64,000 nt of DNA from Aquisalimonas sp. (GCA_007126095.1 SLBZ01000007.1:1-64000), one strand, 5' to 3'. Positions 44,273 through 53,309 are shown, counted from the stretch's first letter. Numbers and translations are program-made. Notes: generated by a model not told the origin, from the letters alone.

Positions 44273-44740
44273 ATGGAGACCTACACTCTGCTGAAGCTGC
44301 TGCACATCCTCGGTGCCGTGCTGTTGCTGGGGAATATCATGGTGACCGCCTGGTGGAAGGCCATGGCCGACCGCAGCCGCAACCCGGTGGTGCTGGCTTT
44401 TGCTCAGCGCCAGGTGACGCTCACCGATATCCTGTTCACCACAGTGGGTGTCCTGCTGCTCGGCGGCAGCGGTTACGCCATGGTGTTCACCGGGCCCTGG
44501 AGCCTGGATACGCCGTGGCTCGACTGGGGGCAGACCCTGTTCCTGGCGACGGGGTTGATCTGGGTGGGCATTCTCATCCCCATCCAGGTGGCGCAGGCGC
44601 GCATGGCCCGCGCCTTCGCCAGCGGGGGCGAGATCCCCGTCCGGTACCGGCAGTTGTCGACGCTATGGATGGGGTTCGGCGTCGTTGCGGTGGTTTTACC
44701 GCTGGCCGCGTTCTCGCTTATGGTGCTGAAACCGGTATAG
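44273..44740 (+). CDS. DUF2269 integral membrane protein
   Basis: About 155 residues, four membrane helices (TLLKLLHILGAVLLLGNIMVTAWW, ILFTTVGVLLLGGSGYAMVF, TLFLATGLIWVGILIPIQVAQA and WMGFGVVAVVLPLAAFSLMVL). His and Trp positions in the first helix are typical of DUF2269. GTG 44267 is an alternative start overlapping the oxygenase stop. Function unknown; co-transcribed with the carotenoid oxygenase. Confidence 0.82.
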   Translation: METYTLLKLLHILGAVLLLGNIMVTAWWKAMADRSRNPVVLAFAQRQVTLTDILFTTVGVLLLGGSGYAMVFTGPWSLDTPWLDWGQTLFLATGLIWVGILIPIQVAQARMARAFASGGEIPVRYRQLSTLWMGFGVVAVVLPLAAFSLMVLKPV

Positions 44741-44749
44741 GAGGCGCGC

Positions 44750-45817
44750 GTGACAGGCGAACAGGGCAATGCAGGGTCTGAAGGCCTCTCCGGCTGGGGC
44801 GGCATGCGCCTCCACTGGCGATTGCTCTGGACGCTGGTGTTCAACAGTCTGATCGCTGCGTTTCTCACCACCATCGGCTATGGCGGCACGTTGGCCGTGA
44901 ACATGGCGTTCTCCCAGTGTATCGGGCTGAGCATCTTCGTCATGCTCGAGCTGGTGCCGTTCCGACGGCTGGAGCGCGGGCGTCTGGTTGCCGGGGTTGC
45001 GACTGCCGTGTTGATCGGGGCGCTGGCCGGCGTCCTGCTCGCTCTGCTGGTGACCGGCGTCGCGGACGAGCGCGCCCGGGCGCCGGTGACCGTCTTCCTG
45101 CAGACGGTGGTGATCGCGCTGCTGTTCGGGGGCATCGCCGGCTATTATTTCTTCAGCCGGGAGCGCCTGCTGCGCACCCGCACCAGCCTTCAGGAGCAGG
45201 AGCTGCGCCGTGTGGAAGCCGAGCGCGACCGTGCGGCCACCGAGCTGCGCCTGCTGCGGGCGCAGATCGAGCCGCACATGCTGTTCAACTCCCTGGCCCA
45301 CGTACAAAGCCTGGTGGACACAGACCCCGAGCGCGGCAAGCGCATGCTTGGCTATTTGATCGATTACCTTCGCTACGCCCTGGTCCACGCCCGCGAGCCG
45401 CGCACCGTGCTCGGCGACGAGATCCGGCTGCTGGAGAGCTATCTGGCCATGTACCGCATCCGCATGGGCGAGCGCCTGGATTACACCCTGGAGGTCCCCG
45501 ATGCGCTGGCGGCCGAGCCCGTGCCCCCCATGCTGCTGCAGCCCCTGGTGGAGAACGCCATCAAACACGGCATCGAGCCGCTGGTGGCGGGCGGCACCGT
45601 GCACGTTGCCGCCGGCTTGGAGGCCGGGGTGCTGTGGCTCAGTGTCCGCGATACCGGCCAGGGGCTGTCTGACACCGGCGGCGGCACCGGCGTGGGCCTT
45701 GCCAATCTACGTGAGCGCCTCGTGGCTCTTTACGGGCAGCGGGCGCGGCTCGCCATTGAGGCGTGCCCCGATGGCGGCGTGCTGGCACGGCTGGAGCTGC
45801 CGCGGGAGGGGGCATGA
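44750..45817 (+). CDS. LytS/YehU-type sensor histidine kinase
   Basis: 355 residues. Four N-terminal membrane helices, then the His_kinase domain with phospho-acceptor His in LRAQIEPHMLFNSLAHVQSLVDTDPERGK and the ATPase part PMLLQPLVENAIKHGIEPL (N-box) and RDTGQGLSDTGGGTGVGLANLRERL (G-box). It overlaps the response regulator gene by 4 bases and follows DUF2269 by 9, so the pair belongs to the carotenoid-oxygenase operon. Confidence 0.93.
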   Translation: MTGEQGNAGSEGLSGWGGMRLHWRLLWTLVFNSLIAAFLTTIGYGGTLAVNMAFSQCIGLSIFVMLELVPFRRLERGRLVAGVATAVLIGALAGVLLALLVTGVADERARAPVTVFLQTVVIALLFGGIAGYYFFSRERLLRTRTSLQEQELRRVEAERDRAATELRLLRAQIEPHMLFNSLAHVQSLVDTDPERGKRMLGYLIDYLRYALVHAREPRTVLGDEIRLLESYLAMYRIRMGERLDYTLEVPDALAAEPVPPMLLQPLVENAIKHGIEPLVAGGTVHVAAGLEAGVLWLSVRDTGQGLSDTGGGTGVGLANLRERLVALYGQRARLAIEACPDGGVLARLELPREGA

Positions 45818-46563
45818 GCCTAACCGCGGTCATTGCCGACGACGAGGCCGAGCTGGCAGCCCATCTGCAGCGCCAGCTGGCCGCCGCCTGGCCGGAGCTG
45901 GACGTGGCGGGGATCGCCCGCAACGGGCCCGAGGCCCTGGAGCTGCTGGAGCGGGAGCGACCGTATGTGGCATTTCTCGATATCCGCATGCCGGGGCTGT
46001 CGGGGCTGGAGGTGGCAAAGCGGCTGACCGCGCAGTGTCGCGTGGTGTTCGTGACCGCCTTCGATCAGTATGCGGTGGAAGCCTTCGAGCAGGAGGCGGT
46101 GGATTATCTGCTGAAACCAGTGACGCCGGAGCGGTTGGCACGCACGGTGGAGCGGCTGCGACGGCCGTCGGCGCCGACCCACGACCCAGCCGCGTTGTCG
46201 GCGCTGCTGGAGCGGCTGCAGGGGCCGAAGGAGCCGGAGTACCTGCAGTGGATTCGCGCCGGGCTGGGCGAGCGCGTGCAGCTCGTCGCCGTTAACGAGG
46301 TGTTCTATTTTCACGCCAGCGCCAAGTACACCAGCGTGGTCACGGCCGGCGATGAGTTCATGATCCGCACGCCCATCAAGGCCCTGGCGGATCAGCTGGA
46401 TCCGCAGCGGTTCTGGCAGATCCATCGGGGCACCATCGTCAACGCCAGCTTGGTGGAGGCCGTACATCGGGAGTTCGGCGGCCGACTGAGCCTGACGCTC
46501 AGAGGCCGTCCGGAGTCCCTCACCGTGAGCCGCCCGTTCGTGCATCTATTCCGGCAGATGTAG
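45814..46563 (+). CDS. LytTR-family response regulator
   Basis: 249 residues from ATG 45814, overlapping the kinase stop. Receiver domain: AVIADDEAELAAHL (acidic pocket), phospho-acceptor Asp in VAFLDIRMPGLSGLEVAK, then VVFVTAFDQYAVEAFEQEAVDYLLKPV. C-terminal LytTR DNA-binding domain: VNEVFYFHASAKYTSVVTAGDEFMIRTPIKAL, then FWQIHRGTIVNASLVEAVHREFGGRLSLTLRGR. Partner of the preceding kinase. Confidence 0.95.
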   Translation: MSLTAVIADDEAELAAHLQRQLAAAWPELDVAGIARNGPEALELLERERPYVAFLDIRMPGLSGLEVAKRLTAQCRVVFVTAFDQYAVEAFEQEAVDYLLKPVTPERLARTVERLRRPSAPTHDPAALSALLERLQGPKEPEYLQWIRAGLGERVQLVAVNEVFYFHASAKYTSVVTAGDEFMIRTPIKALADQLDPQRFWQIHRGTIVNASLVEAVHREFGGRLSLTLRGRPESLTVSRPFVHLFRQM

Positions 46564-46582
46564 AACGGGCGGCGGTGGACGA

Positions 46583-46602
46583 CTGACCTTTCAGCAGGTC
46601 AG
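46583..46602. terminator. Hairpin between LytTR and DUF1428 genes
   Basis: CTGACCT-TTCAGC-AGGTCAG, a 7-bp stem between convergent genes; it overlaps the stop of the DUF1428 gene. Confidence 0.45.
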
Positions 46603-46952
46603 GTCTCCACCACGATCTCGAATCCGCCGTAGATCAGCCGTTTGCCGTCGAACGGCATGGGGTTTACTTCGGGCTGCAGGCGGGCGTCCTTCATCAGCCG
46701 TGGCATGGCCTCGTCGCGCACGGCGCGGGAGGGCCACAGGATCCACGAGAAGATCACCGTCTCGTCCGGCTTGCACTCCACCGCCATGGGGAAGGAGGTC
46801 ACTTCGCCGTCCGGCACGTCATCACCCCAGCACTCCACCACCTTCAGGGCGCCATATTCCTTGATAACAGAGCCGGCGTCGCTGGCGTGTTTGATGTACT
46901 GCTCGCGGTTGGCGGTGGGTACCGCAGCCACGAATCCGTCAACGTAGGTCAT
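46599..46952 (-). CDS. DUF1428 family protein
   Basis: 117 residues: MTYVDGFVAAVPTANREQYI, then ALKVVECWGDDVPDGEVTSFPMAV, FSWILWPSRAVRDEAMPRLM and MPFDGKRLIYGGFE, all typical of DUF1428 (dimeric alpha-beta barrel). Function unknown. It follows the YCII gene by 5 bases, part of a three-gene operon. Confidence 0.9.
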   Translation of the reverse strand: MTYVDGFVAAVPTANREQYIKHASDAGSVIKEYGALKVVECWGDDVPDGEVTSFPMAVECKPDETVIFSWILWPSRAVRDEAMPRLMKDARLQPEVNPMPFDGKRLIYGGFEIVVET

Positions 46953-46957
46953 GGTCG

Positions 46958-47326
46958 TTATCCTCGTTCGTCCTTGGGGGGTAGTTCCCTGGTGGGGCGC
47001 ACTTCGATACTGCCGAAGCGCGCCGGAGGGATCCGGCTGGCCAGTTGCAGGGCCTCGTTCAGGTCGGCGGCCTCGAGCAGGTAGAAGCCGGCGAGTTGCT
47101 CCTTGGTTTCGGCAAACGGGCCGTCGGAGACGATCACCTCGCCGTCGCGAACGCGCACGGTGGTGGCCGTCTCCGTTGGCTGCAGGGGCTGACCGCCCAG
47201 GTACTTCTCCTGTGCACTGAATCGCTCGACGCCGGCAATACACTCCTGGTTCAGATCGTGCCACTCCTTTTCGCTCATGGCGTTGATGATGCCTTCCTGG
47301 TAGTACACCAGTGCCACGTACTTCAT
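46958..47326 (-). CDS. YCII-related (DGPF) protein
   Basis: 122 residues from ATG 47326. YCII/DGPF features: MKYVALVYYQEGIINAMSEK, TVRVRDGEVIVSDGPFAETKEQLAGFYLLEAADLNEALQLASRIP. These proteins often accompany ECF sigma factors, but none is seen here. Its start overlaps the stop of the upstream YCII-VOC fusion gene. Confidence 0.9.
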   Translation of the reverse strand: MKYVALVYYQEGIINAMSEKEWHDLNQECIAGVERFSAQEKYLGGQPLQPTETATTVRVRDGEVIVSDGPFAETKEQLAGFYLLEAADLNEALQLASRIPPARFGSIEVRPTRELPPKDERG

Positions 47327-48180
47327 GGTGCGTCCCTCCCGGTGTTGTCGCTGCAGTGGTCGATTTCGCAACTGATCATCCAGCCGATCCCGAAGCGATC
47401 GTCGACCATGCCGAAACGGTGCGCCCAGAAGGTCTGCTCCCAGGGCATGACGATGCTGCCGCCGTCCGCCAGCCGGTTGAACACGGCTTCTCCGCGTGCA
47501 GGGTCCGCGAACTCCAGGTGAATCCGGGCGCCCTGAGGTTTCGTATAGCAGTCGCCGGCCATGTCGGCGCCCATGATGCGCCGGCCCCGGAGGTTGACCG
47601 AGGCATGGATGATGCGGTCATGCCAGTCGGCGGGGGTGTCCGCGGCGGCGGGCGTCTCGCCGAAGGTGAGCATGGCCTCGACGCTGCCGCCGGTGACATC
47701 GGCGTAGAACGTCATGGCTTCCCGGCAGTTGCCGGAGAAGACCACGTGCACGTTCATGGCCGTGGGCAGCTGCGTGAGCTGGTCACCGAGGGCGCCGTGC
47801 TGGTCTGTCGCAGGACCGGGCTCAAAATCCTCCATGGCAAAGAACCGCCGCAGCTCCAGGGTGACGTTGCCGTCGCCGTCCGAGCGGGGCCAGCGCATGG
47901 CCCAGTCCAGCGCCTCCCGGGGGGAGTCCACGTCGAGAATGGTGTATCCGGCGATCAGTTCACGGGTTTCCGTGAACGGGCCGTCGGTGACGGTGGGCTC
48001 GCCGTCGCGGAACTCGATCCTGTACCCGTCGCGGCTGGGTCGCAGCCCGTCGCCTCCCTCCAGAACACCGGCGTGCAGCAGGCGTTCGTTGTAGTCCGCC
48101 ATGTCCTTGAGCAGCGCCTCCGACGGCATCACGCCGTCTTCGGTGTGCGGGTCCGCCTTGCGGATGAGCATGTAGCGCAT
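47323..48180 (-). CDS. YCII-VOC (PhnB/glyoxalase-like) fusion protein
   Basis: 285 residues. N-terminal YCII domain (about 1-115): MRYMLIRKADPHTEDGVMPS, VTDGPFTETRELIAGYTILDVDSPREALDWAMRWP. C-terminal PhnB-like VOC domain (about 140-275): NVHVVFSGNCREAMTFYADVTGGSVEAMLTFGE, ASVNLRGRRIMGADMAGD, and WEQTFWAHRFGMVDDRFGIGWMIS. Two normally separate domains are joined. First gene of the three-gene minus-strand operon. Confidence 0.9.
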   Translation of the reverse strand: MRYMLIRKADPHTEDGVMPSEALLKDMADYNERLLHAGVLEGGDGLRPSRDGYRIEFRDGEPTVTDGPFTETRELIAGYTILDVDSPREALDWAMRWPRSDGDGNVTLELRRFFAMEDFEPGPATDQHGALGDQLTQLPTAMNVHVVFSGNCREAMTFYADVTGGSVEAMLTFGETPAAADTPADWHDRIIHASVNLRGRRIMGADMAGDCYTKPQGARIHLEFADPARGEAVFNRLADGGSIVMPWEQTFWAHRFGMVDDRFGIGWMISCEIDHCSDNTGRDAP

Positions 48181-48282
48181 GGTTGTGTCTCCTCTGTCGT
48201 TTCTTCCTTGTCGCGCGGCGGAATCCGGAATCGACAGCCGCGTGCACGGGAATTGTTCAGTGCGACATCGATTGTGGTTGTA

Positions 48283-48314
48283 TTTATCATTTGATTAAGA
48301 GAGCATCTGATAAA
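48283..48314 (+). promoter_or_regulatory. Candidate operator of the molybdenum-hydroxylase operon
   Basis: TTTATCATTTGATTAA (48283-48298) followed by CATCTGATAAA (48304-48314). TTTATCA and TGATAAA form inverted arms 18 bases apart. The shared core CATTTGATWAA also occurs upstream of the DUF1330 gene (59661) and the XdhC operon (62770). AT-rich against a GC-rich background and 65-96 bases before the first gene. Confidence 0.5.
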
Positions 48315-48378
48315 CAAAAACACTGTTACCCGCTGCGGATGGGTGCTCCATCGGTAGCGTCGGTCGGAGGAGAAGCTG

Positions 48379-49218
48379 ATGAAACCTGCCCAGTTCGCCT
48401 ATGCGCGGGCGAAGGATTTGCCGCATGCGCTTGCTTTGTGGGCCGAGGCGGGCGAGGACGCCCAGATCCTCGCCGGGGGCCAGAGCCTGATTGCGGGCCT
48501 GGGGCTCCGCCTCGCGGATACGCCTGCGCTCATCGACATCAACCACGTGCCCGATCTCGCCGGGGTGACCGAAAGCGGTGACCGTATCCGCATCGGTGCC
48601 ATGACCCGCCACGCCGAGCTGGCGCGCAATCCGCTGGTGGCCGAGCACGCCCCGGCCATTGCCGAGGCGGCGCCATTGATTGCCCACCCGGCCATCCAGG
48701 CGCGCGGCACCATCGGTGGCTCGCTGGCCTACGCCGACCCCGCTGCCGAGTTTCCTGCCTGCGTGGTGGCGCTGGACGCCGAACTGGTGGTTCAGGGGCA
48801 GGGGGGTGAGCGCCGGATTCCCGCCGCCGACTTCTTCCTCGGGTTGTACGAGACGGCCCTGGAGCCCTTCGAGCTGTTGACCGCCATCGAGATTCCCAAG
48901 GCGGGCAGGCGTCGGCAGACGGTTCAGGAGCTGGTGCGAAGGCATGGCGACTACGCCATCGTCGGCATTGTCCTCGCCGCGGATGTACAGGGCGACACCC
49001 TCGGCGCGGCGAAGGTGGTCTACTTCGGCGTCGGTGACGCTCCGGTGGTGGCCGAGGGCGCTGCGCGGGCACTGGAGCAGGGCGACGTTAGCGCCGCCCT
49101 GAAGGCCCTGAACGACGATCTCGACCCGCCGGGCGATCTCACCGGCGGGCCGGAAACCAAGCGCCATCTGGCACGGGTCATTCTGCAGCGGGCCATCAAT
49201 GCGCTGCGGGCGCAGTAA
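48379..49218 (+). CDS. Molybdenum hydroxylase FAD-binding (medium) subunit
   Basis: 279 residues, CoxM/XdhB-type. FAD-binding motifs are AGGQSLIAGLGLRLADTPALIDI and TIGGSLAYADPAAEFPACVVALDAEL; the C-terminal CO-dehydrogenase flavoprotein domain includes KVVYFGVGDAPVVAEGAARALE. It passes electrons from the 2Fe-2S subunit to an acceptor. First gene of the operon; the small subunit follows by 11 bases. Confidence 0.95.
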   Translation: MKPAQFAYARAKDLPHALALWAEAGEDAQILAGGQSLIAGLGLRLADTPALIDINHVPDLAGVTESGDRIRIGAMTRHAELARNPLVAEHAPAIAEAAPLIAHPAIQARGTIGGSLAYADPAAEFPACVVALDAELVVQGQGGERRIPAADFFLGLYETALEPFELLTAIEIPKAGRRRQTVQELVRRHGDYAIVGIVLAADVQGDTLGAAKVVYFGVGDAPVVAEGAARALEQGDVSAALKALNDDLDPPGDLTGGPETKRHLARVILQRAINALRAQ

Positions 49219-49229
49219 GGGGAGCGGGC

Positions 49230-49748
49230 ATGAGCGAGAACGGTTTTGCACACGAAGTGGACGTGACGGTCATCGTCAACGGCGAGCGCGTCTCGCGCCG
49301 CGTGGACGCACGCCGTCACCTGGTGGATTTCCTGCGTCTGGACGTGGGCCTCACCGGCACGCACACCGGCTGCGAGCACGGTGTGTGCGGCGCGTGCACG
49401 GTGCAGGTGAACGGCGACGTGGTTCGCGGCTGCCTGATGCTGGCGGCCCAGGCGGATGGCGCCGAGGTGTGGACCGTTGAGGGGCTCTCCGACAACGGCT
49501 CCCTGGATGCGCTGCAGAAGGCGTTCGTTGAGCGCAACGCCCTGCAGTGTGGCTTCTGTACGCCGGGCATGCTGATCACCGCGGCGGACCTGCTCGCCCG
49601 TGACGCGAAGCCGTCGCGTGAGGAAATCCGCGAGCACATCTCCGGCAACTACTGCCGGTGCACCGGTTACGAAGCGATCGTCGACGCAGTGGAAATGGCG
49701 GCAGGCACCCGTGCAGGCGCCACCCAGGCGGGAGGAGGCTCGCAATGA
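49230..49748 (+). CDS. Molybdenum hydroxylase 2Fe-2S (small) subunit
   Basis: 172 residues, CoxS/XdhC-type. Plant-type ferredoxin cluster ligands Cys48, 53, 56 and 68 (GCEHGVCGACTVQVNG) and the second cluster Cys107, 110, 142 and 144 (QCGFCTPG, YCRCTGY). All eight cysteines are present. Its stop overlaps the ATG of the large subunit. Confidence 0.96.
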   Translation: MSENGFAHEVDVTVIVNGERVSRRVDARRHLVDFLRLDVGLTGTHTGCEHGVCGACTVQVNGDVVRGCLMLAAQADGAEVWTVEGLSDNGSLDALQKAFVERNALQCGFCTPGMLITAADLLARDAKPSREEIREHISGNYCRCTGYEAIVDAVEMAAGTRAGATQAGGGSQ

Positions 49749-52138
49749 CTATTGATCTCAACCAGGTCGATCGACCCAACAGTTATATCGGCAAGACGGT
49801 GCCGCGCCCCAACGCCCGCAAGCTGGTGGAGGGGCGGGGGCAGTATGTGGACGACGTCCACCTGCCACGCACGGTGCACGTGGCCTACCTGCGCAGCCCG
49901 TACGCCCATGCCCGCATCAACGGCATCAATGCCGACGCCGCGAAAGCGATCCCGGGCGTGCTGCGCGTGTTCACGGGGCACGACCTGAAGGACGTCTGCA
50001 CCCCCTGGGTCGCCACACTCGACCACCTCAAGGGCATGAAATCCGCGCCGCAGCATGCGCTCGCCGTGGACCGGGCCATGTGGGTGGGCGAACCGGTGGC
50101 GGCAGTGGTGGCCGAGAGCCGCGCCGTGGCCGAGGACGGTGCCGCCGCGCTGGAGGTGGACTTCGAGCCGCTGCCGGTGGTGGCGGACATGGAAACCGCT
50201 CTGGACCCGGAGACTCCGGTGCTGCACGAGGAGCTGGGTGACAATCTCACGTTTACCCGCACCCATGAGTCCGGTGACCTGGCCGACGCGTTCGCCTCCG
50301 CGGCACACGTGGTGGAAGAGACCTTCCACACAGGCCGGCACACCGGTGTATGCCTGGAGCCGCGCTCCATCCTGGCGGACTTCAACCGCTCCGAGAACCA
50401 GCTCACCCTCTATGCCGCCACCCAGGCGCCGCACATGATCCAGTCGTCGTTCGCCAAACACCTGGATCTGCCCGAGGGCAAGGTGCGGGTGATCTGCGGC
50501 GATGTGGGCGGCTCCTACGGCATCAAGGTGCACATCTACCCCGACGAAATGGCCACCGCGGCCATCTCCCGCGTGATGGGCCGGCCGGTGAAGTTCATCG
50601 CCGACCGGCTGGAGTCGTTCACTGCCGACATCCATGCCCGGGATCACCGCGTGAAGGCCCGCATGGCCGTGGACAGCAACGGCAAGATCACTGCCCTGGA
50701 GATCGATGATCTCACGGGTATCGGCCCCTATTCCGTGTATCCGCGCACCAGCGCCATCGAGGGCAACCAGGTGGTGAACCTCTGCGGCGGGCCCTACGAC
50801 CTGGCTAGCTACAAGGCCACCACCACGGTGGTCATGCAGAACAAGGCGCCCATGTGTCAGTACCGTGCCGTGGGTCACCCCATCGCCTGTGCGGTCACCG
50901 AGGGTATGGTGGACCTGGCCGCCGAGGCGCTGGGCATGGATCCGGTGGAGCTGCGTCGGCGCAACCTGGTGCCCGACGACGCCTACCCCTATACCGCCGC
51001 CAGCGGCATGAAGTTCGAGGGGCTGTCCCATCACGCCAGTCTCGACAAGCTGCTGGAGACCATGGGTTACGATGACCTTCGGCGTGAGCAGCAGGCGCTG
51101 CGTGACAAGGGCGTCTACCGCGGCATCGGCATCGCCAGCTTCATCGAGCTCACAAACCCGAGCCCGTTCATGTACGGCATCGGCGGCGCGCGCATCTCGG
51201 CGCAGGATGGCGCGACCGTGCGCATGGACCCGGACGGGTCCCTGGTCGTGCTCTCCGGGGTCACCGAACAGGGACAGGGCACCGAGGGCATGCTCGCGCA
51301 GGTGGTGGCCGAGAGTGTCGGCGTGCCCATGGAGACGGTGAAGGTGATCACCGGTGACACCCAGACCACGCCCTACGGTGGTGGCACCTGGGCGTCCCGC
51401 GGTGCCGGCATCGGCGGTGCCGCCGCCTTCCGCGCGGGTCGTGCGCTGCGCGACAACATCATTCAGGTGGCCGCGGCCATGCTGCAGTCGACCCCGGATG
51501 CGCTGGACATCATCGACGGCGCGATAAAGGATCGAGCCACCGGCGAGGAACGCATGCCGCTGGCCGAACTCGGGCGCATCGTCTACTTCCGCGGCGACAC
51601 CTTGCCCAAGGATCTGGACCGGGAGATGGTGGCCACCCGCCACTACATCACCAGCGACTACCCGTTTGCCTTCACCAACGGTATCCAGGCCAGCCTTGTG
51701 GAAGTGGATGTGGAGACGGGGTTCGTCAAGCTGCTCAAGCACTGGTGCGTTGAGGACTGCGGCCGGGTGATCAATCCCCAACTGGTGGACGAACAGATCC
51801 GCGGCGGCATCGTGCAGGGGTTGGGCGGTGCGCTGTACGAGGAGTGTGTGTACTCCGAGGAAGGCCAGCTCGAAAACGCCAACATGGCTGATTACCTGGT
51901 TCCCATGGCTTCGGAAATGCCGGACATGGTGATCGGCCACGTGGAGACGCCCACCCAGGAATCGGAGCTGGGCGCCAAGGGGGCAGGGGAAGCCGGTACC
52001 GCGGGGGCACCGGCGGCCGTGATGAACGCCATCAACGACGCCATCCGGCCCTTCGGCGGCCGGGTCACCCGCATGCCGTTCACGCCGGAGCGGGTGCTCG
52101 CCGTCCTGGGCAAGGTCCCGGATCCGGACGGCCGCTGA
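49745..52138 (+). CDS. Molybdenum hydroxylase molybdopterin-binding (large) subunit, substrate unknown
   Basis: 797 residues, xanthine/CO/aldehyde dehydrogenase family. N-terminal hammerhead domain (RKLVEGRGQYVDDVHLPRTVHVAYLRSPYAHARI), cofactor loops VTEQGQGTEGMLAQVVAESVG and YGGGTWASRGAGIGGAA, and the catalytic Glu near residue 749 in GAKGAGEAGTAGAPAAV. The active-site loop reads MCQYRAVGHP: neither the form I CO-dehydrogenase loop (AYRCSFR) nor form II (AYRGAGR), so CO oxidation is not indicated. The neighbouring TRAP system suggests an organic-acid-like substrate. Confidence 0.94.
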   Translation: MTIDLNQVDRPNSYIGKTVPRPNARKLVEGRGQYVDDVHLPRTVHVAYLRSPYAHARINGINADAAKAIPGVLRVFTGHDLKDVCTPWVATLDHLKGMKSAPQHALAVDRAMWVGEPVAAVVAESRAVAEDGAAALEVDFEPLPVVADMETALDPETPVLHEELGDNLTFTRTHESGDLADAFASAAHVVEETFHTGRHTGVCLEPRSILADFNRSENQLTLYAATQAPHMIQSSFAKHLDLPEGKVRVICGDVGGSYGIKVHIYPDEMATAAISRVMGRPVKFIADRLESFTADIHARDHRVKARMAVDSNGKITALEIDDLTGIGPYSVYPRTSAIEGNQVVNLCGGPYDLASYKATTTVVMQNKAPMCQYRAVGHPIACAVTEGMVDLAAEALGMDPVELRRRNLVPDDAYPYTAASGMKFEGLSHHASLDKLLETMGYDDLRREQQALRDKGVYRGIGIASFIELTNPSPFMYGIGGARISAQDGATVRMDPDGSLVVLSGVTEQGQGTEGMLAQVVAESVGVPMETVKVITGDTQTTPYGGGTWASRGAGIGGAAAFRAGRALRDNIIQVAAAMLQSTPDALDIIDGAIKDRATGEERMPLAELGRIVYFRGDTLPKDLDREMVATRHYITSDYPFAFTNGIQASLVEVDVETGFVKLLKHWCVEDCGRVINPQLVDEQIRGGIVQGLGGALYEECVYSEEGQLENANMADYLVPMASEMPDMVIGHVETPTQESELGAKGAGEAGTAGAPAAVMNAINDAIRPFGGRVTRMPFTPERVLAVLGKVPDPDGR

Positions 52139-52204
52139 CGGCGTGCAACGGACACGATAAAAGGCCGGCATTACGCCGGTGATTAGAGAGACGGAGGAGA
52201 CACC

Positions 52205-53290
52205 ATGAAACGAATCATCCAGTCGCGGAAGACCGCCGGGCTCAGCGCCCTTGCGCTGAGCGCCCTGATCGTGGGAAGCACCGCCTCGGCCACGGAGACC
52301 GTCCGTGTCGAGATCGGCTCCAGCCACCCCACCCAGAACATCTGGGTCTGGGCCATGCAGAACGTTTTCCAGCCGGAAGTGGATCGCATCCTCGAGGAAA
52401 ACGGCGGTAACTACCAGGTCAACTGGCGCGAGTCCTACGGCGGTACCCTGTTCGACTTCGGCGACACGCGCACCTCGCTGCGCGACGGCATCGTCGACAT
52501 CGGCATGGTCGGCACGGTGTGGGAGGGCTCCGACATGCCGCTGCAGAACGTCACCTACTTCACGCCGTTCGCCACCGAGGATCACGAGCTACTCATCCAG
52601 ATCTTCGACGAGCTCAATAGCGAGGTGGACGCGCTGGTGGACAGCTGGAGTGCGCAGAACATGGTGCACCTGTCCTCGCTGATCACCGACAGTTACGACG
52701 TCTACGCCACCAGCCAGGTGGAGAGCCTGGATGACCTGCAGAACATGCGCATCAATGCCCCGGGCTCCTCGGCCAACTGGCTCTCCGGAACCGGTGCCAC
52801 GCCGGTGGATGGCGCCCTGACCACCTATTACACCAACATCCAGACCGGCGTAACCGAGGGGGCGCTGTCGTTCGCCACGGGCATCGAACCCACTCAGGTC
52901 TACGAGGTTGCCCCGGAGCTCACCCGCGTGGGCATCGGCGCCATGTACTTCGGCAGCGTGGCGGTGAACAAGGACTTCTTCGAAGGCCTGCCTGAGGAAG
53001 TCCAGGATGCCTTCCTGGAGGCCGGCAAGGAGACCTCCCTGCGCCACGGTGAGTACGTGAGCGACCAGATGGACCAGGCGCTGGAGAAGATGCAGGCGGA
53101 AGGCCTGAACGTCAGCGAACTGCCCGAATCCGAGAAGGAGCGCTGGGTGGAGAGCCTGCCGGAGAGCATCGTCGAGGAATGGCTCGACATGGGCGGCGAC
53201 GATGCCGAGGAACTGCTCAAGGCGTACTTCGATCTGCTGCGCGAGCACGGCGAGGAGCCGTTGCGCGACTGGGACAACATCGTCCGCTAA
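52205..53290 (+). CDS. TRAP transporter periplasmic substrate-binding protein (DctP family)
   Basis: 361 residues, signal peptide ending ALIVGSTASA. DctP-type features: SLRDGIVDIGMVGTVWEGSDMPLQNVTYFTPFA, MRINAPGSSANWLSGTGATPVDGALTTYYTNIQTGVTEGAL, and AMYFGSVAVNKDFFEGLPEEVQDAFLEAGKE. The Arg of MRINAPGS is at the carboxylate-binding position. It starts 66 bases after the molybdenum subunit and precedes both membrane subunits, so it probably imports the enzyme's substrate or a precursor. Confidence 0.93.
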   Translation: MKRIIQSRKTAGLSALALSALIVGSTASATETVRVEIGSSHPTQNIWVWAMQNVFQPEVDRILEENGGNYQVNWRESYGGTLFDFGDTRTSLRDGIVDIGMVGTVWEGSDMPLQNVTYFTPFATEDHELLIQIFDELNSEVDALVDSWSAQNMVHLSSLITDSYDVYATSQVESLDDLQNMRINAPGSSANWLSGTGATPVDGALTTYYTNIQTGVTEGALSFATGIEPTQVYEVAPELTRVGIGAMYFGSVAVNKDFFEGLPEEVQDAFLEAGKETSLRHGEYVSDQMDQALEKMQAEGLNVSELPESEKERWVESLPESIVEEWLDMGGDDAEELLKAYFDLLREHGEEPLRDWDNIVR

Positions 53291-53309
53291 AGCCGGCAGT
53301 TGCTGAAAG

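Noticed and set aside
44750..46563. LytS/LytTR pair as regulator of murein autolysis (lrgAB type)
   Set aside because: No lrgA/lrgB-like gene is nearby; the pair is coupled to a carotenoid oxygenase and DUF2269 gene instead.
49745..52138. Aerobic CO dehydrogenase (CoxL)
   Set aside because: The active-site loop reads MCQYRAVGHP, not the AYRCSFR of form I or AYRGAGR of form II, and the TRAP transporter would be pointless for CO.
49667..52585. A 972-codon open frame on the minus strand opposite the molybdenum subunit and TRAP binding protein genes
   Set aside because: It is a shadow of the high-GC codon pattern of the plus-strand genes; the translation is His/Val/Gly-rich without any domain, and the plus-strand frames have full family motifs.
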